Source: Roseobacter fucihabitans
Lineage (GTDB): Bacteria; Pseudomonadota; Alphaproteobacteria; Rhodobacterales; Rhodobacteraceae
NCBI RefSeq assembly: GCF_014337925.2
Contig: NZ_CP143423.1
Coordinates: 26,001 to 90,000 of the forward strand
Reading direction: 5' to 3'
DNA length: 64,000 nucleotides
Part shown: piece after piece, positions 36,907 through 45,626 of the stretch
Layout of the letters: each line of letters begins with the position of its first letter
How positions within the stretch are numbered: the stretch's first letter is position 1
The notes under the pieces: generated by a model
What the model was told of the DNA's origin: nothing
The model's database searches: none
Seen by the model: the letters and a program-made list of their open reading frames with translations, nothing else
Translations under genes and position numbers: made by a program

Positions 36907-37185
36907 ATGTCAGTAATTCAATCCGTAAACGGATCTGTAATACCCACACAAAAAGACCAGGCGCTGCGCGAAGTTGCCCAAAAGCTTGAGGCCAGTTTTC
37001 TGGCGGAAATGTTGAAATCTGCGGGTTTAGGCAAGACAAGCGACCACTTTGGCGGTGGAGCGGGAGAGGAACAGTTTGGTTCTTTCCTGTTGCAAGAGCA
37101 GGCGATGCAAATGGTCAAGGCCGGGGGCATCGGATTGAGCGAATCACTATTTCAAGCACTGAAGGAGAAACAAAATGACGCATGA
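36907..37185 (+). CDS. FlgJ N-terminal-type rod-binding protein (CheL-like)
   Basis: 92 residues, only the rod-binding domain of FlgJ without the muramidase domain, as usual in alphaproteobacteria. Key blocks are LREVAQKLEASFLAEMLKSA and EEQFGSFLLQEQAMQMVKAG. The ATG at 36907 follows GGAGACAG. It helps rod assembly in the periplasm. It overlaps the next gene by 11 bases, so the two are coupled. Confidence 0.88.
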   Translation: MSVIQSVNGSVIPTQKDQALREVAQKLEASFLAEMLKSAGLGKTSDHFGGGAGEEQFGSFLLQEQAMQMVKAGGIGLSESLFQALKEKQNDA

Positions 37186-37534
37186 AGAGTTTCAAGATGT
37201 GATCGACGCATTGGACGATGTTCTCGAATCCGAACGCACGGCTTTGTTAGAGGGAAATCTCGATGAAGTCGGGCGCCTGTTGGAGCGTAAAGAACAACTA
37301 ATTGATACTTTATCTAATTTGGAGATGGCGTCCCTCGCGCCATTGGAAGACCTGAACTCAAAGGTGAAGAGAAATCAGGCACTGCTTGATCACGCACTTG
37401 AAGGTATTCGCACAGTCGCACGCAGGTTGGCGGCAATGCGTCGTGTCCGCAGTTCACTTGACACCTATGATGAGAAGGGTGCGCGCCAGACAATCGACAT
37501 CACCCCTGAGGGCGTTTTGGAAAAGCGGGCGTGA
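37175..37534 (+). CDS. FlgN-like flagellar export chaperone
   Basis: 119 residues, almost entirely helical with coiled-coil character (DVLESERTALLEGNLDEVGR, LLERKEQLIDTLSNLEM). This is the FlgN size and pattern for a chaperone of the hook-filament junction proteins FlgK and FlgL. It starts inside the flgJ-like gene. Assignment rests on pattern and context rather than strong motifs. Confidence 0.72.
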   Translation: MTHEEFQDVIDALDDVLESERTALLEGNLDEVGRLLERKEQLIDTLSNLEMASLAPLEDLNSKVKRNQALLDHALEGIRTVARRLAAMRRVRSSLDTYDEKGARQTIDITPEGVLEKRA

Positions 37535-37746
37535 GGTTAAATTTGAATAAAAACTGCTAGACTGCAATGGCGTGGTTTAAGCACTCGTTAGCCTTTGAGA
37601 GTGCATGTTGGCGTTGCATCCGAGGTCGGGTGGCGCGTTGCCTAAAGTAGGGTGATCGCATTGGTCAGAAAGACTGTTTCGTTCCCCCGTAAAGTCGGGT
37701 GGGGCACAATCCACGCAAAGCGTGAATGATCAAAGGAACATGCTTC

Positions 37747-39063
37747 ATGTCGAGCATTCTTACCAACAACAGTGCAATGGTCGCACTGCAAACACTGAAA
37801 TCCATCAACAGCAATCTGGGCAAAGTTCAAAGCGAAATTTCGACTGGTAAAACTGTTGAAACTGCCAAGGACAATGCTGCTGTTTGGGCCATCTCCAAAG
37901 TTATGCAGTCGGACGTTAAAGGCTTCGCAGCCATCTCTGACTCGCTGGCCCTTGGTGAAGCGACTGTAGGCGTTGCCATGAACGGTGCCGGTGCAATCAC
38001 TGATCTTCTGACCGAAGTAAAAGGCAAGATCGTAAACGCTCAGGAATCCAACGTTGACCGTGACAAGATCCAGACAGACATCGAAGCTCTGACGACACAG
38101 ATTGCTTCGATTGTTGGAGCGGCCCAGTTCAACGGCCTGAATTTGCTGAATGCTTCGGGTATTGCTACAGAAGATCAAACATCCAATATCTTGTCATCTC
38201 TTGACCGTGCCAGTGACGGTACTGTTTCTTCGGGTGAAATCGTAGTCGCACGCAGCGATCTTGGTACCAACAAGGCTGAGTTGAGTGCAACAGTTGCCGT
38301 TGTCGGTAGTGCTACTGTAGGTGGCGCAGTTGCTGCGGCGGGTACAACCATTAACGCCACGGACGCAACAGTGGCCATCACTGCGACCGGTACTGGCGTT
38401 GAGGCAAAAGGCGGTACAGCGTTCAGTCTTCGCTTGATTGGTGTTGATGCTGACGCCAGCAGCTTCACTCCGGCTGACTTCACGACGGGCACAGCGACTG
38501 CTGCTTCCGACATCGTCTACGTAGGCAAAGAAGGTGATACTGCTGAAGACATTGGCAAAGGGCTCAAAGCGGCTTTCGATGTTTGGGCGATGGAAAACGG
38601 TGTAACTGAAGATCAACTTAGTGTTACGGCAACTGCAACTGGTCTAACCGCAAGTTCAACTTTGACGGATGCCACTGATACAATCCAGTTGGCAGTTGAC
38701 GTCGTCGCGCCTTCGGCGACTGAGGCTCACAAATCTGCCGGTCAACTTGCTATGTTGGATGCTATTGACGTTTCAACCGACGAAGGGGCTGAAGCAGCCT
38801 TGGGCGCGATTGAAGGTTTGATCCAGACTTCCATCGATACAGCAGCCGCTCTTGGTTCCAGTGCACGTCAGATCAAAACTCAGTCCGATTTTGTCGGTAA
38901 GCTGAGCGATCTTCTGACATCTGGTATCGGTACGCTTGTGGATGCGGATATGGAAGCTGCGTCCGCGAAACTTCAGGCGCTGCAGACACAGCAGCAGCTG
39001 GGTGTTCAGGCACTGTCTATCGCCAACCAGGCACCACAGACAATCCTGTCGCTCTTCCGTTAA
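37747..39063 (+). CDS. fliC: Flagellin
   Basis: 438 residues; filament subunit. The N-terminal D0/D1 region is SSILTNNSAMVALQTLKSIN with GKTVETAKDNAAVWAISKVM. The C-terminal D0 is LQALQTQQQLGVQALSIANQ and ends TILSLFR. The central 200 residues are variable, low in lysine and rich in Ala, Thr and Val, as expected for the exposed domains. The leader is 212 bp with AAAGGA before the ATG; I found no convincing sigma-28 or sigma-54 site. A strong terminator follows, and flaF and flbT lie downstream. Confidence 0.95.
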   Translation: MSSILTNNSAMVALQTLKSINSNLGKVQSEISTGKTVETAKDNAAVWAISKVMQSDVKGFAAISDSLALGEATVGVAMNGAGAITDLLTEVKGKIVNAQESNVDRDKIQTDIEALTTQIASIVGAAQFNGLNLLNASGIATEDQTSNILSSLDRASDGTVSSGEIVVARSDLGTNKAELSATVAVVGSATVGGAVAAAGTTINATDATVAITATGTGVEAKGGTAFSLRLIGVDADASSFTPADFTTGTATAASDIVYVGKEGDTAEDIGKGLKAAFDVWAMENGVTEDQLSVTATATGLTASSTLTDATDTIQLAVDVVAPSATEAHKSAGQLAMLDAIDVSTDEGAEAALGAIEGLIQTSIDTAAALGSSARQIKTQSDFVGKLSDLLTSGIGTLVDADMEAASAKLQALQTQQQLGVQALSIANQAPQTILSLFR

Positions 39064-39074
39064 GCGATACTTTA

Positions 39075-39100
39075 GAGGCCCACTCCGGTGGGCCTCTTTC
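39075..39100 (+). terminator. Strong rho-independent terminator after flagellin
   Basis: Perfect 9-bp stem GAGGCCCAC (39075-39083) with GTGGGCCTC (39088-39096), a TCCG tetraloop, then TTTCCC. It starts 12 bp after the flagellin stop. Confidence 0.88.
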
Positions 39101-39134
39101 CCTTACCCATTTTTATAAAACCGAAGGCAGTATC

Positions 39135-39506
39135 GTGAACGCATTTTCGCAGGCTCAGCGCGCATATGCGCCCACGCAAGCTCCGATTAAAACGACGCGG
39201 AGCATCGAATATGAGGTCATTGCCCGCATTTCGTACCGTATGAAATCTGCAATGCAGAATGATGATTTTCCAGCGCTGGCTTCGGCGCTATATGAAAACA
39301 ATAAGTTATGGCTGACTTTAGGGTTGGACGCCGCAGACGATGATAACCTGCTTCCCAATGAGTTGCGTGCCAGCATAGTTTATTTGGCAGATTTTACGCG
39401 GCAGCACACGCATAAGGTTCTCCAAAAATTAGAGACTGCCGTCCCGCTACTAGAAATCAACGCCGCAATCCTCCGAGGTCTTAAGCAAGAAGGTTCGAGT
39501 AAATGA
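39135..39506 (+). CDS. flaF: Flagellar biosynthesis regulator FlaF
   Basis: 123 residues starting with GTG after GAAGGCAG. The family pattern is AFSQAQRAYAPTQAPIKTTR, RSIEYEVIARISYRMKSAM and ENNKLWLTLGLDAADDDN. FlaF is an alphaproteobacterial protein that, with FlbT, controls flagellin translation and secretion. It overlaps flbT by four bases. Confidence 0.93.
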   Translation: MNAFSQAQRAYAPTQAPIKTTRSIEYEVIARISYRMKSAMQNDDFPALASALYENNKLWLTLGLDAADDDNLLPNELRASIVYLADFTRQHTHKVLQKLETAVPLLEINAAILRGLKQEGSSK

Positions 39507-39907
39507 GTGGACTAGTACTTAAATTGAGCCCTAAGGAGCGGGTATTGATTAACGGCGTAGTAATCGAGAATGGTGACCGCCGTAGTCGCCTTGCGATAAT
39601 GACCCCAGGGGCCAATATTTTGCGTCTTCGGGACGCAATTCATCCCGAAGACGCAAAAACCCCAGTCCGTAGGGCTTGTTTCGCTTTTCAACTTGTGTTG
39701 TCCGGCGACAAAAATCCCGATGACGCGCATCTATCTTTATTGAGACAGATTGAAGAGTTGAGCCAAGTGTTTACCGATACAGACAGTAGAAACATGCTTG
39801 CAGAGGCAACACGCGGGCTCGTTGAAAAGCAACATTACCGCGCTTTGAAAGCCTTGCGTACTTTGCTCCCTCGCGAAGACAGACTGCTGGCGACCCGGCC
39901 ATCTTGA
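39503..39907 (+). CDS. flbT: Flagellin mRNA repressor FlbT
   Basis: 134 residues with the family start LVLKLSPKERVLINGVVIEN and the block RLRDAIHPEDAKTPVRRACF. In Caulobacter, FlbT binds the flagellin 5' leader and limits its translation. Adjacent flaF and flagellin support the same circuit here. Confidence 0.93.
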   Translation: MSGLVLKLSPKERVLINGVVIENGDRRSRLAIMTPGANILRLRDAIHPEDAKTPVRRACFAFQLVLSGDKNPDDAHLSLLRQIEELSQVFTDTDSRNMLAEATRGLVEKQHYRALKALRTLLPREDRLLATRPS

Positions 39908-40040
39908 TGACTTCCGTTATCTTCAGCCTGACATGACGGTCTCGTAAGAGAATATGAAGCCGAGGGAGGGGCTACTCGGATATATTTCCAAGCAATTGTC
40001 GGTAGAGCACAATCCACGCCAAAGGTCTCGATGGCTTTTT

Positions 40041-40390
40041 TGTGGCCGGACGTTGCGCTCTTGGGTTAGGCCTGCTGCGATTGACATTGATCGGCGTAAT
40101 GGCGTGACGACTGCCAAACGTGACCGCATCAAAGCCTTGGAGTTTGAGATCCGCCCGTTTCGGCAGGCCAACGAGATCTTGAAGAAATCACCAAGGTATT
40201 TTGTTCCCCTCTCTCATCGCCGCAAACGGCGACTGCCGCTCAGAGGGACGGAGATCGAGCGCCCGTTTAGGATATGATTGCTTTTATCAAAGAGAATCGT
40301 GAGGTTTGAGAGGTCGAGCCGATTTGGCGTGTTTTGCAGATCGCCCGTCCATTATGCGTCAAAAAAGCCTGCCACATAAAACGAAATTGA
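40041..40390 (+). pseudogene. IS3-family element remnant (OrfA end and OrfB start)
   Basis: The forward strand reads TLRSWVRPAAIDIDRRNGVT then RDRIKALEFEIRPFRQANEI LKK, the C-terminal leucine-zipper half of an IS3 OrfA. At about 40274 the start of OrfB follows (MIAFIKENREV, stop, EVEPIWRVLQIA). The start of OrfA and nearly all of OrfB are missing, and an in-frame TGA interrupts the OrfB piece. It sits directly downstream of flbT. Confidence 0.78.
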
Positions 40391-40775
40391 AGACGCCTGC
40401 TGATTGCATGGGCCTGTCACCCAGAAGATGATGTGTCGGAAGCCTGTTGCAGATCGTTTCTTTCGAGCGTCATCCGTTGGCCAGTCAGAGCGAGGATTGA
40501 CGTGACCAGTTTATGTGTTTGAGGGTGTGGCAGGTCGAAGGAAACCCACTGAGTCGCGAAATGCTGTTTGTCGCGTATCAATTCCGTTCTAAGAAACGCG
40601 GAGAACATACAGGGTTGTCCCGGTCGCTAATGCAGGAACATTGCGTAAACTCCGCAAGGTTCCAGAAATCATGACGAAAAAGTTGACCTGACGGCTAAAA
40701 ACAACAACGTTGTCCCTAAGGTGGCCAGAAAGCGCTGCGCTTGTCCGAGAATGGCAAGGTCTGGGAGGAAAACAG
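40391..40775. other. Spacer between IS3 debris and the acyl-CoA synthetase gene
   Basis: No supported gene. A 63-codon reverse frame at 40417-40608 has no ribosome site or known family. The end of the stretch must contain the promoter of the following operon, but no clear -35/-10 pair is visible. Confidence 0.4.
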
Positions 40776-42746
40776 TTGAACAGCAAGACCATGGGGGCCA
40801 GCGGGGCTCAATCCATCCCGGCGTTGTTGCATCGCAATGCGCGTGATTTTGCGAACGCTCCGGCGTATCGCGAAAAGGAGTATGGCATCTGGCAGTCGTG
40901 GACATGGCAGGAGGCCCTCGAAGAAATCGAAGCGCTTGCGATCGGATTGCTCGACCTGGGTGTCGCCGAAGGAGATTTTGTCGCGGTAATTGGGCGCAAT
41001 CGGCCTAATCTCTACTGGTCGATGGTGGCAGCTCAAATGGTCGGGGCAATCCCGGTGCCGCTCTATCAGGACGCCGTGGCCGAAGAAATGGCCTATGTAA
41101 TGGGGCATTGCGGCGCGCGTTTCGTGATCGTTGGGGACCAGGAACAGGTCGATAAGGTCATCGAAATTCAGGATGATTTGCCGAATTGCGAGCAAATCAT
41201 ATATCTCGACCCGCGGGGGCTGCGCAAATATGAACATGCGCATCTGCACCAATATGCGCATGTTCAGGATGTCGGCCGCGCGAAACGTGACGAATTGATA
41301 GGCGAATTGACCTCCCGGCAGCAGAAGCTGGACTACGACAGTACTGGTGTGATGCTCTATACTTCGGGCACAACGGGCAAACCAAAGGGCGTGGTATTGA
41401 GTAACCGCAATGTTATTGAGACCTCAAAATCTTCATCGGAATTTGATGATCTGCGTCAGACCGATGACATTCTGGCATATTTACCGATGGCGTGGGTGGG
41501 GGACTTTATTTTCTCCGTGGGACAGGCGATGTGGACTGGTTTCTGCACGAATTGTCCGGAAAGTGCGGATACGATGCATAATGATTTGCGTGAAATCGGG
41601 CCGACCTATTATTTCGCGCCACCGCGCGTTTTCGAGACGCAGCTGACCAATGTCATGATCCGGATGGAGGATGCCGGTCGGTTCAAGAAATGGCTGTTTG
41701 ATATCTGCATGGCGCATGCGCGCAAGATCGGGCCCGCCATTCTGGACGGGCAGCCCGTCAATCAATGGGATCGGTTCAAATATAATCTGGGCGAATTGTT
41801 CATATATGGCCCGTTGAAAAATACGCTTGGTTTCAGCCGTGTGCGCGTTGGCTATACGGCGGGCGAGGCCATTGGACCGGAAATCTTCGATTTTTACCGC
41901 TCGCTGGGGATCAACCTCAAACAGCTTTATGGCCAGACCGAAGCCACCGTTTTCATCACCGCACAGCCAGATGGCGAGGTGCGCAGTGATACCGTGGGCG
42001 TAAGTTGCCCCGGCGTGGAGCTGAAAATCGCGGAGAATGGCGAGGTGTTTTACCGTTCACCGGGGGTTTTCGTGGAATATTACAAAAACGCCGAAAGCAC
42101 GGCGGATACCAAGGATGCCGAGGGTTGGGTGGCCACAGGCGACGCGGGGTTCATTGAGGAAGACACGGGGCATCTGCGCATCATTGATCGCGCCAAGGAT
42201 GTGGGCCAGATGGCGGATGGATCGCTCTTTGCGCCGAAGTATGTTGAGAATAAGCTCAAGTTTTTCCCCAATATTCTGGAAGTGGTGGTGTTCGGGAATG
42301 GCCGCGCCGAATGCACGGCCTTCATCAATATTGACCTCACGGCCGTGGGGAATTGGGCGGAACGCAACAACATCGGCTATGCGTCATATCAGGAGTTGGC
42401 GCGCCATCCACAGGTGATGGATACGATCCAGAGCCATGTGGAGGGGGTGAATAAATCCGTCGCGCAGGACGAGATGTTGTCGGGCTGCCAGGTGCACCGT
42501 TTTGTGGTGCTGCACAAGGAGTTGGACGCGGATGACGGCGAGCTGACCCGCACCCGCAAAGTGCGCCGCCGGATTATTGAGGAGAAATACGCGGATATTA
42601 TCGAAGCACTTTACGATGGGTCGTCTGAGGTCTCGACGGTCACGGAAGTGACTTATGAGGATGGGCGCAAGGGCTCGATTGCCGCGACACTGGAAGTGCG
42701 CAGTGCGGCGGTTCAGCCGGTAGCGACGAAGATGGCGGCGGAATGA
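40776..42746 (+). CDS. Long-chain acyl-CoA synthetase, AMP-forming
   Basis: 656 residues; activates a carboxylic acid to its CoA thioester. The P-loop-like motif YTSGTTGKPKG is near residue 195, QLYGQTEATVF is the A5 region and WVATGDAGFIEEDTGHLRII the A8 region with the adenylate-binding aspartate. Size and sequence resemble FadD15-type long-chain ligases. TTG at 40776 is preferred as start because GGGAGGA lies 6 nt upstream; an ATG at 40791 is poorly spaced. It precedes a Liv-type transporter, an arrangement that suggests activation of the imported acid. A perfect 13-bp inverted repeat lies within the gene at 41231-41266. Confidence 0.88.
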   Translation: MNSKTMGASGAQSIPALLHRNARDFANAPAYREKEYGIWQSWTWQEALEEIEALAIGLLDLGVAEGDFVAVIGRNRPNLYWSMVAAQMVGAIPVPLYQDAVAEEMAYVMGHCGARFVIVGDQEQVDKVIEIQDDLPNCEQIIYLDPRGLRKYEHAHLHQYAHVQDVGRAKRDELIGELTSRQQKLDYDSTGVMLYTSGTTGKPKGVVLSNRNVIETSKSSSEFDDLRQTDDILAYLPMAWVGDFIFSVGQAMWTGFCTNCPESADTMHNDLREIGPTYYFAPPRVFETQLTNVMIRMEDAGRFKKWLFDICMAHARKIGPAILDGQPVNQWDRFKYNLGELFIYGPLKNTLGFSRVRVGYTAGEAIGPEIFDFYRSLGINLKQLYGQTEATVFITAQPDGEVRSDTVGVSCPGVELKIAENGEVFYRSPGVFVEYYKNAESTADTKDAEGWVATGDAGFIEEDTGHLRIIDRAKDVGQMADGSLFAPKYVENKLKFFPNILEVVVFGNGRAECTAFINIDLTAVGNWAERNNIGYASYQELARHPQVMDTIQSHVEGVNKSVAQDEMLSGCQVHRFVVLHKELDADDGELTRTRKVRRRIIEEKYADIIEALYDGSSEVSTVTEVTYEDGRKGSIAATLEVRSAAVQPVATKMAAE

Positions 42747-43070
42747 TGGGGCCATTTCCAAACGTAGTGTTGTCCGGGCTGCCGCTACACTGCTGCCTAG
42801 GGTCAGAGGTTTCTCGACGGCCCATCATAGGCGGCGTTGACGGCCTGGATGATGTGAAAGCAGGTCGAAAACCCACACAAGGTCGCATTGATATCGCGGA
42901 TGGCGTCCGCGCGGCAAAGACCTTGGCGCTGATGCTTGTCTGCCATCGACATCAGGCAGTTGCGTTCCCAGTCTCTGTTCATCGTGACGTTTCCTCTCGC
43001 TGCTCCCCCAAAGAGTTAGAGCACAAAATGGTTAAGATACCGAAGACCCTCAGAACGATGGTGGCAAAAG
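42747..43070. other. Gap between acyl-CoA synthetase and livG, with one possible small gene
   Basis: About 320 bp. On the forward strand there is no convincing frame. On the reverse strand a 59-codon frame with a good ribosome site is described separately. Confidence 0.4.
42803..42982 (-). CDS. Possible small protein of 59 residues, unknown
   Basis: The reverse strand encodes MNRDWERNCLMSMADKHQRQ, continuing through GLCRADAIRDINATLCGF and ending DGPSRNL. A GAGAGGAAA ribosome site lies about 8 nt before the ATG. The sequence is helical, with four cysteines and no membrane segment or signal peptide. I do not recognise a family. It points against the surrounding operon. The good ribosome site and sensible composition support it; nothing else does. 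Confidence 0.4.
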   Translation of the reverse strand: MNRDWERNCLMSMADKHQRQGLCRADAIRDINATLCGFSTCFHIIQAVNAAYDGPSRNL

Positions 43071-43889
43071 ATGCTTGATCAAACCGACGGATACACCACC
43101 GCGGATGGCCGCCAGATCGGCCCGGTGGTGATGGAGATGAAGAATATCACTCTGCGTTTTGGCGGGGTGGAGGCCATCAAGGATATTTCTTTCGACATCC
43201 GAGAAGGCGAAATTCGTGCGATCATCGGGCCTAATGGAGCCGGCAAGTCCTCGATGCTGAACGTTATTTCCGGGTTTTACGTGCCCCAAGAAGGGCAGGT
43301 GTTCTACAAAGGTGCGCCGCGCCCGCCGATGAAACCCTATCAGGTTGCACGGCAAGGGATCGCGCGCACGTTCCAGAACATCGCGTTGTTTGAGGGCATG
43401 TCAGTGCTGGATAACGTCATGACGGGACGTTTGACCCATATGAAAACGGGGCTGTTCTCGCAGTCGTTCTGGATGGGCAAAGCCGAAAAGGAAGAGACTG
43501 AAAATCGAGAAGTGGCTGAAAAAATTATTGATTTCCTCGAAATTCAAGCGATCCGTAAGACGCCGGTGTCGCGCCTGCCTTATGGGTTGAAAAAACGCGT
43601 GGAACTGGCGCGCGCCCTGGCGGCAGAACCCTCGCTCTTGTTGTTGGATGAGCCGATGGCGGGCATGAACGTCGAGGAGAAGGAGGATATGAGCCGCTTT
43701 ATCCTCGATGTGAATGACGAATTCGGCACGACGATTGCGCTGATCGAGCACGATATGGGCGTGGTCATGGACCTATCCGACCGGGTGGTCGTGATGGATT
43801 ACGGTAAGAAGATCGGTGACGGTACGCCTTCGGATGTGCGCAACAATCAGGCCGTGATCGACGCCTATTTGGGGGTCAGCCATGACTGA
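43071..43889 (+). CDS. livG: Branched-chain-type ABC transporter ATP-binding protein LivG
   Basis: 272 residues. Walker A (IIGPNGAGKSSMLNVISGF), Q-loop (TFQNIALFEGMSV), a signature region in which LSGGQ is replaced (RLPYGLKKRVELARAL), Walker B (SLLLLDEPMAGMN) and H-loop (LIEHDMGVVMDL) are present. The replacement is common in LivG proteins. It forms the ATPase pair with LivF downstream. It overlaps the next gene by eight bases. Confidence 0.92.
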   Translation: MLDQTDGYTTADGRQIGPVVMEMKNITLRFGGVEAIKDISFDIREGEIRAIIGPNGAGKSSMLNVISGFYVPQEGQVFYKGAPRPPMKPYQVARQGIARTFQNIALFEGMSVLDNVMTGRLTHMKTGLFSQSFWMGKAEKEETENREVAEKIIDFLEIQAIRKTPVSRLPYGLKKRVELARALAAEPSLLLLDEPMAGMNVEEKEDMSRFILDVNDEFGTTIALIEHDMGVVMDLSDRVVVMDYGKKIGDGTPSDVRNNQAVIDAYLGVSHD

Positions 43890-44583
43890 TTTTCGCGCTG
43901 TGCTATGCGTGCACAACCTGTACACTCCCTGTGCACCGTTGTGGTGCATCCGGTGGCTTTTGCGGGGGTGTGGCACGGTCGGGTGTTTAATCCTGTTTTT
44001 GTGTTTCACATTCCTGCCGCAGCAGGCGCAGGCTGCGGAAACCTATGACATTGTTGAGTTGATTGAGAGCTGTGTCGCGGCGGTGCGGGAAGGGTCGTCT
44101 ACGCAGGTAAGCGTCTTGGGGCTTTCCCGGATAAACCCAAGAGCGATTTCTGCAGAGCTCAAAACGCCAGAGGGTCGGGTTGTGATGACCTATTCTACAA
44201 GCATCAAGGAACATCTTGGGCAAACCTGCGGCATGTGGGGTCATGACCCCGAAGATGCGACGGTTACCACGCTTGCATTTGAGGACGTGGAGGCTGCGGT
44301 CAGCACGTGGCACAAAGACGCGCTTACAGCAGTTAACGTTTTTCAAGCTGAAAACCCGCAACATCCCGGTTTCGCCGTCGCCGAGTGTCGCGGCGACGCG
44401 CCTTCCTATTGGGCGGTAGCGCAGCCAATTTTTCCGAGATTCCGCCAGGTTCTACCAAAACCGGAAAATGGGTCCGACACTGAACCATCAGCTGCTGCGT
44501 TTGGTTTCTCAGCTTATCGTCTGAACTCGGAAGATTGTCAGGCAACGGTCGAACGCGCCAAAAAGCAAAGAGAGGCTATGTAA
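43882..44583 (+). CDS. Exported protein of unknown function inside the liv operon
   Basis: 233 residues if the ATG at 43882 is used. A long cysteine-rich N-region (CVHNLYTPCAPLWCIRWLLR) precedes a hydrophobic core (VGCLILFLCFTFLPQQAQA), with likely cleavage before AETYDIVELI. The mature part has paired cysteines (IESCVAA, GQTCGMWG, VAECRGD, NSEDCQAT). The true start may be a downstream TTG or GTG, because the first 30 residues look unlike a normal signal sequence. I do not recognise the family. It overlaps livG by 8 bases and livH by one, so it is translated as part of the operon; periplasmic action alongside the transporter is likely. Confidence 0.7.
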   Translation: MTDFRAVLCVHNLYTPCAPLWCIRWLLRGCGTVGCLILFLCFTFLPQQAQAAETYDIVELIESCVAAVREGSSTQVSVLGLSRINPRAISAELKTPEGRVVMTYSTSIKEHLGQTCGMWGHDPEDATVTTLAFEDVEAAVSTWHKDALTAVNVFQAENPQHPGFAVAECRGDAPSYWAVAQPIFPRFRQVLPKPENGSDTEPSAAAFGFSAYRLNSEDCQATVERAKKQREAM

Positions 44584-45572
44584 TGCCTGAACAACTCGCC
44601 TTTACCATCGAAGTGTTCCTCAACGGGCTTATGGCCGGGGTGCTTTATGCGCTGGTCGCTCTTGGCTTCGTGCTGATCTACAAAGCCTCTGGCATCTTCA
44701 ATTTCGCCCAGGGGGTCATGGCGCTGTTCGCGGCGATGACGCTTTACGGGATCATGAACGGGCTGGTGCCCTTTGCCCATCTGATCAATGCGATCTTTGG
44801 CACAGATATTCATCATTTCGGCTGGACCGTGCCCGCCTTTGCCGCGATCGTGCTGACCATCGGGGTGATGATATTGCTCGCCTACCTCGTGCAGCGGTTC
44901 ATTTTTCGCTACCTTGTGGGGCAGGAACCGATCATCCTCTTCATGGCCACGATTGGCCTTGCCTATTTCCTCGAAGGGGTGGGGGATCTGATGTGGGGAT
45001 CGGACATCAAGACGCTGAGCGTGGGGCTGCCGCAAGGGATCAACGAGACCATCGACGCGACCACCTATGAATGGTTCGGCTATGGGTTTTTCATCGATAA
45101 CCTTGATATTGTCGCCTCTGTCGTGGCGATCATCCTGGTGGCGGCACTGGTGATGTTTTCGCAATATACCAAACAGGGCCGCGCGATGCGCGCCGTGGCG
45201 GATGACCATCAGGCGGCGCTGTCGGTGGGCGTGTCGCTCAATTTCATCTGGATATTGGTGTGGTCACTGGCCGGGTTCGTCGCCTTGGTCGCGGGTATCA
45301 TGTGGGGCGCTAAATCGGGGGTGCAATTCTCGCTGTCGCTCATCGCGCTCAAGGCGCTGCCCGTTTTGATGCTGGGCGGTTTCACCTCCATCCCCGGCGC
45401 GATTGTCGGCGGGTTGATCATCGGTGTGGGCGAAAAACTGTTTGAGTTCCTGATTGGCGCGCCATTCCTCGGGGGCGCGACGGAAAACTGGTTCGCCTAT
45501 ATGCTGGCGCTGGTGTTTTTGGTGTTTCGCCCGCAGGGGTTGTTTGGGGAGAAGATCATTGAGCGTGTTTGA
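44583..45572 (+). CDS. livH: Branched-chain-type ABC transporter permease LivH
   Basis: 329 residues with about eight hydrophobic helices. Blocks are GLMAGVLYALVALGFVLIYK, SGIFNFAQGVMALFAAM and GRAMRAVADDHQAALSVGV (the cytoplasmic coupling loop). The ATG at 44583 overlaps the previous stop by one base and follows AAGAGAGG. It forms the channel with LivM. Confidence 0.93.
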   Translation: MPEQLAFTIEVFLNGLMAGVLYALVALGFVLIYKASGIFNFAQGVMALFAAMTLYGIMNGLVPFAHLINAIFGTDIHHFGWTVPAFAAIVLTIGVMILLAYLVQRFIFRYLVGQEPIILFMATIGLAYFLEGVGDLMWGSDIKTLSVGLPQGINETIDATTYEWFGYGFFIDNLDIVASVVAIILVAALVMFSQYTKQGRAMRAVADDHQAALSVGVSLNFIWILVWSLAGFVALVAGIMWGAKSGVQFSLSLIALKALPVLMLGGFTSIPGAIVGGLIIGVGEKLFEFLIGAPFLGGATENWFAYMLALVFLVFRPQGLFGEKIIERV

Positions 45573-45626
45573 CCGGCGTTTCATCACATCTGGCGCGCGA
45601 GTTTTGAGCCGTCCGCCGGGCGCAGA

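Noticed and set aside
37535..37746. Sigma-28 or sigma-54 promoter for flagellin
   Set aside because: No GG-N10-GC with the right context and no convincing TAAA...GCCGATAA; a TTAA-N7-TAAA match to CtrA is too weak.
40417..40608. 63-codon reverse frame between IS3 debris and the acyl-CoA synthetase
   Set aside because: No ribosome site, no recognisable family, located in debris.
42743..43078. 111-codon forward frame before livG
   Set aside because: Overlaps the acyl-CoA synthetase end and livG start, has no ribosome site or family, and the reverse strand has a better small frame.
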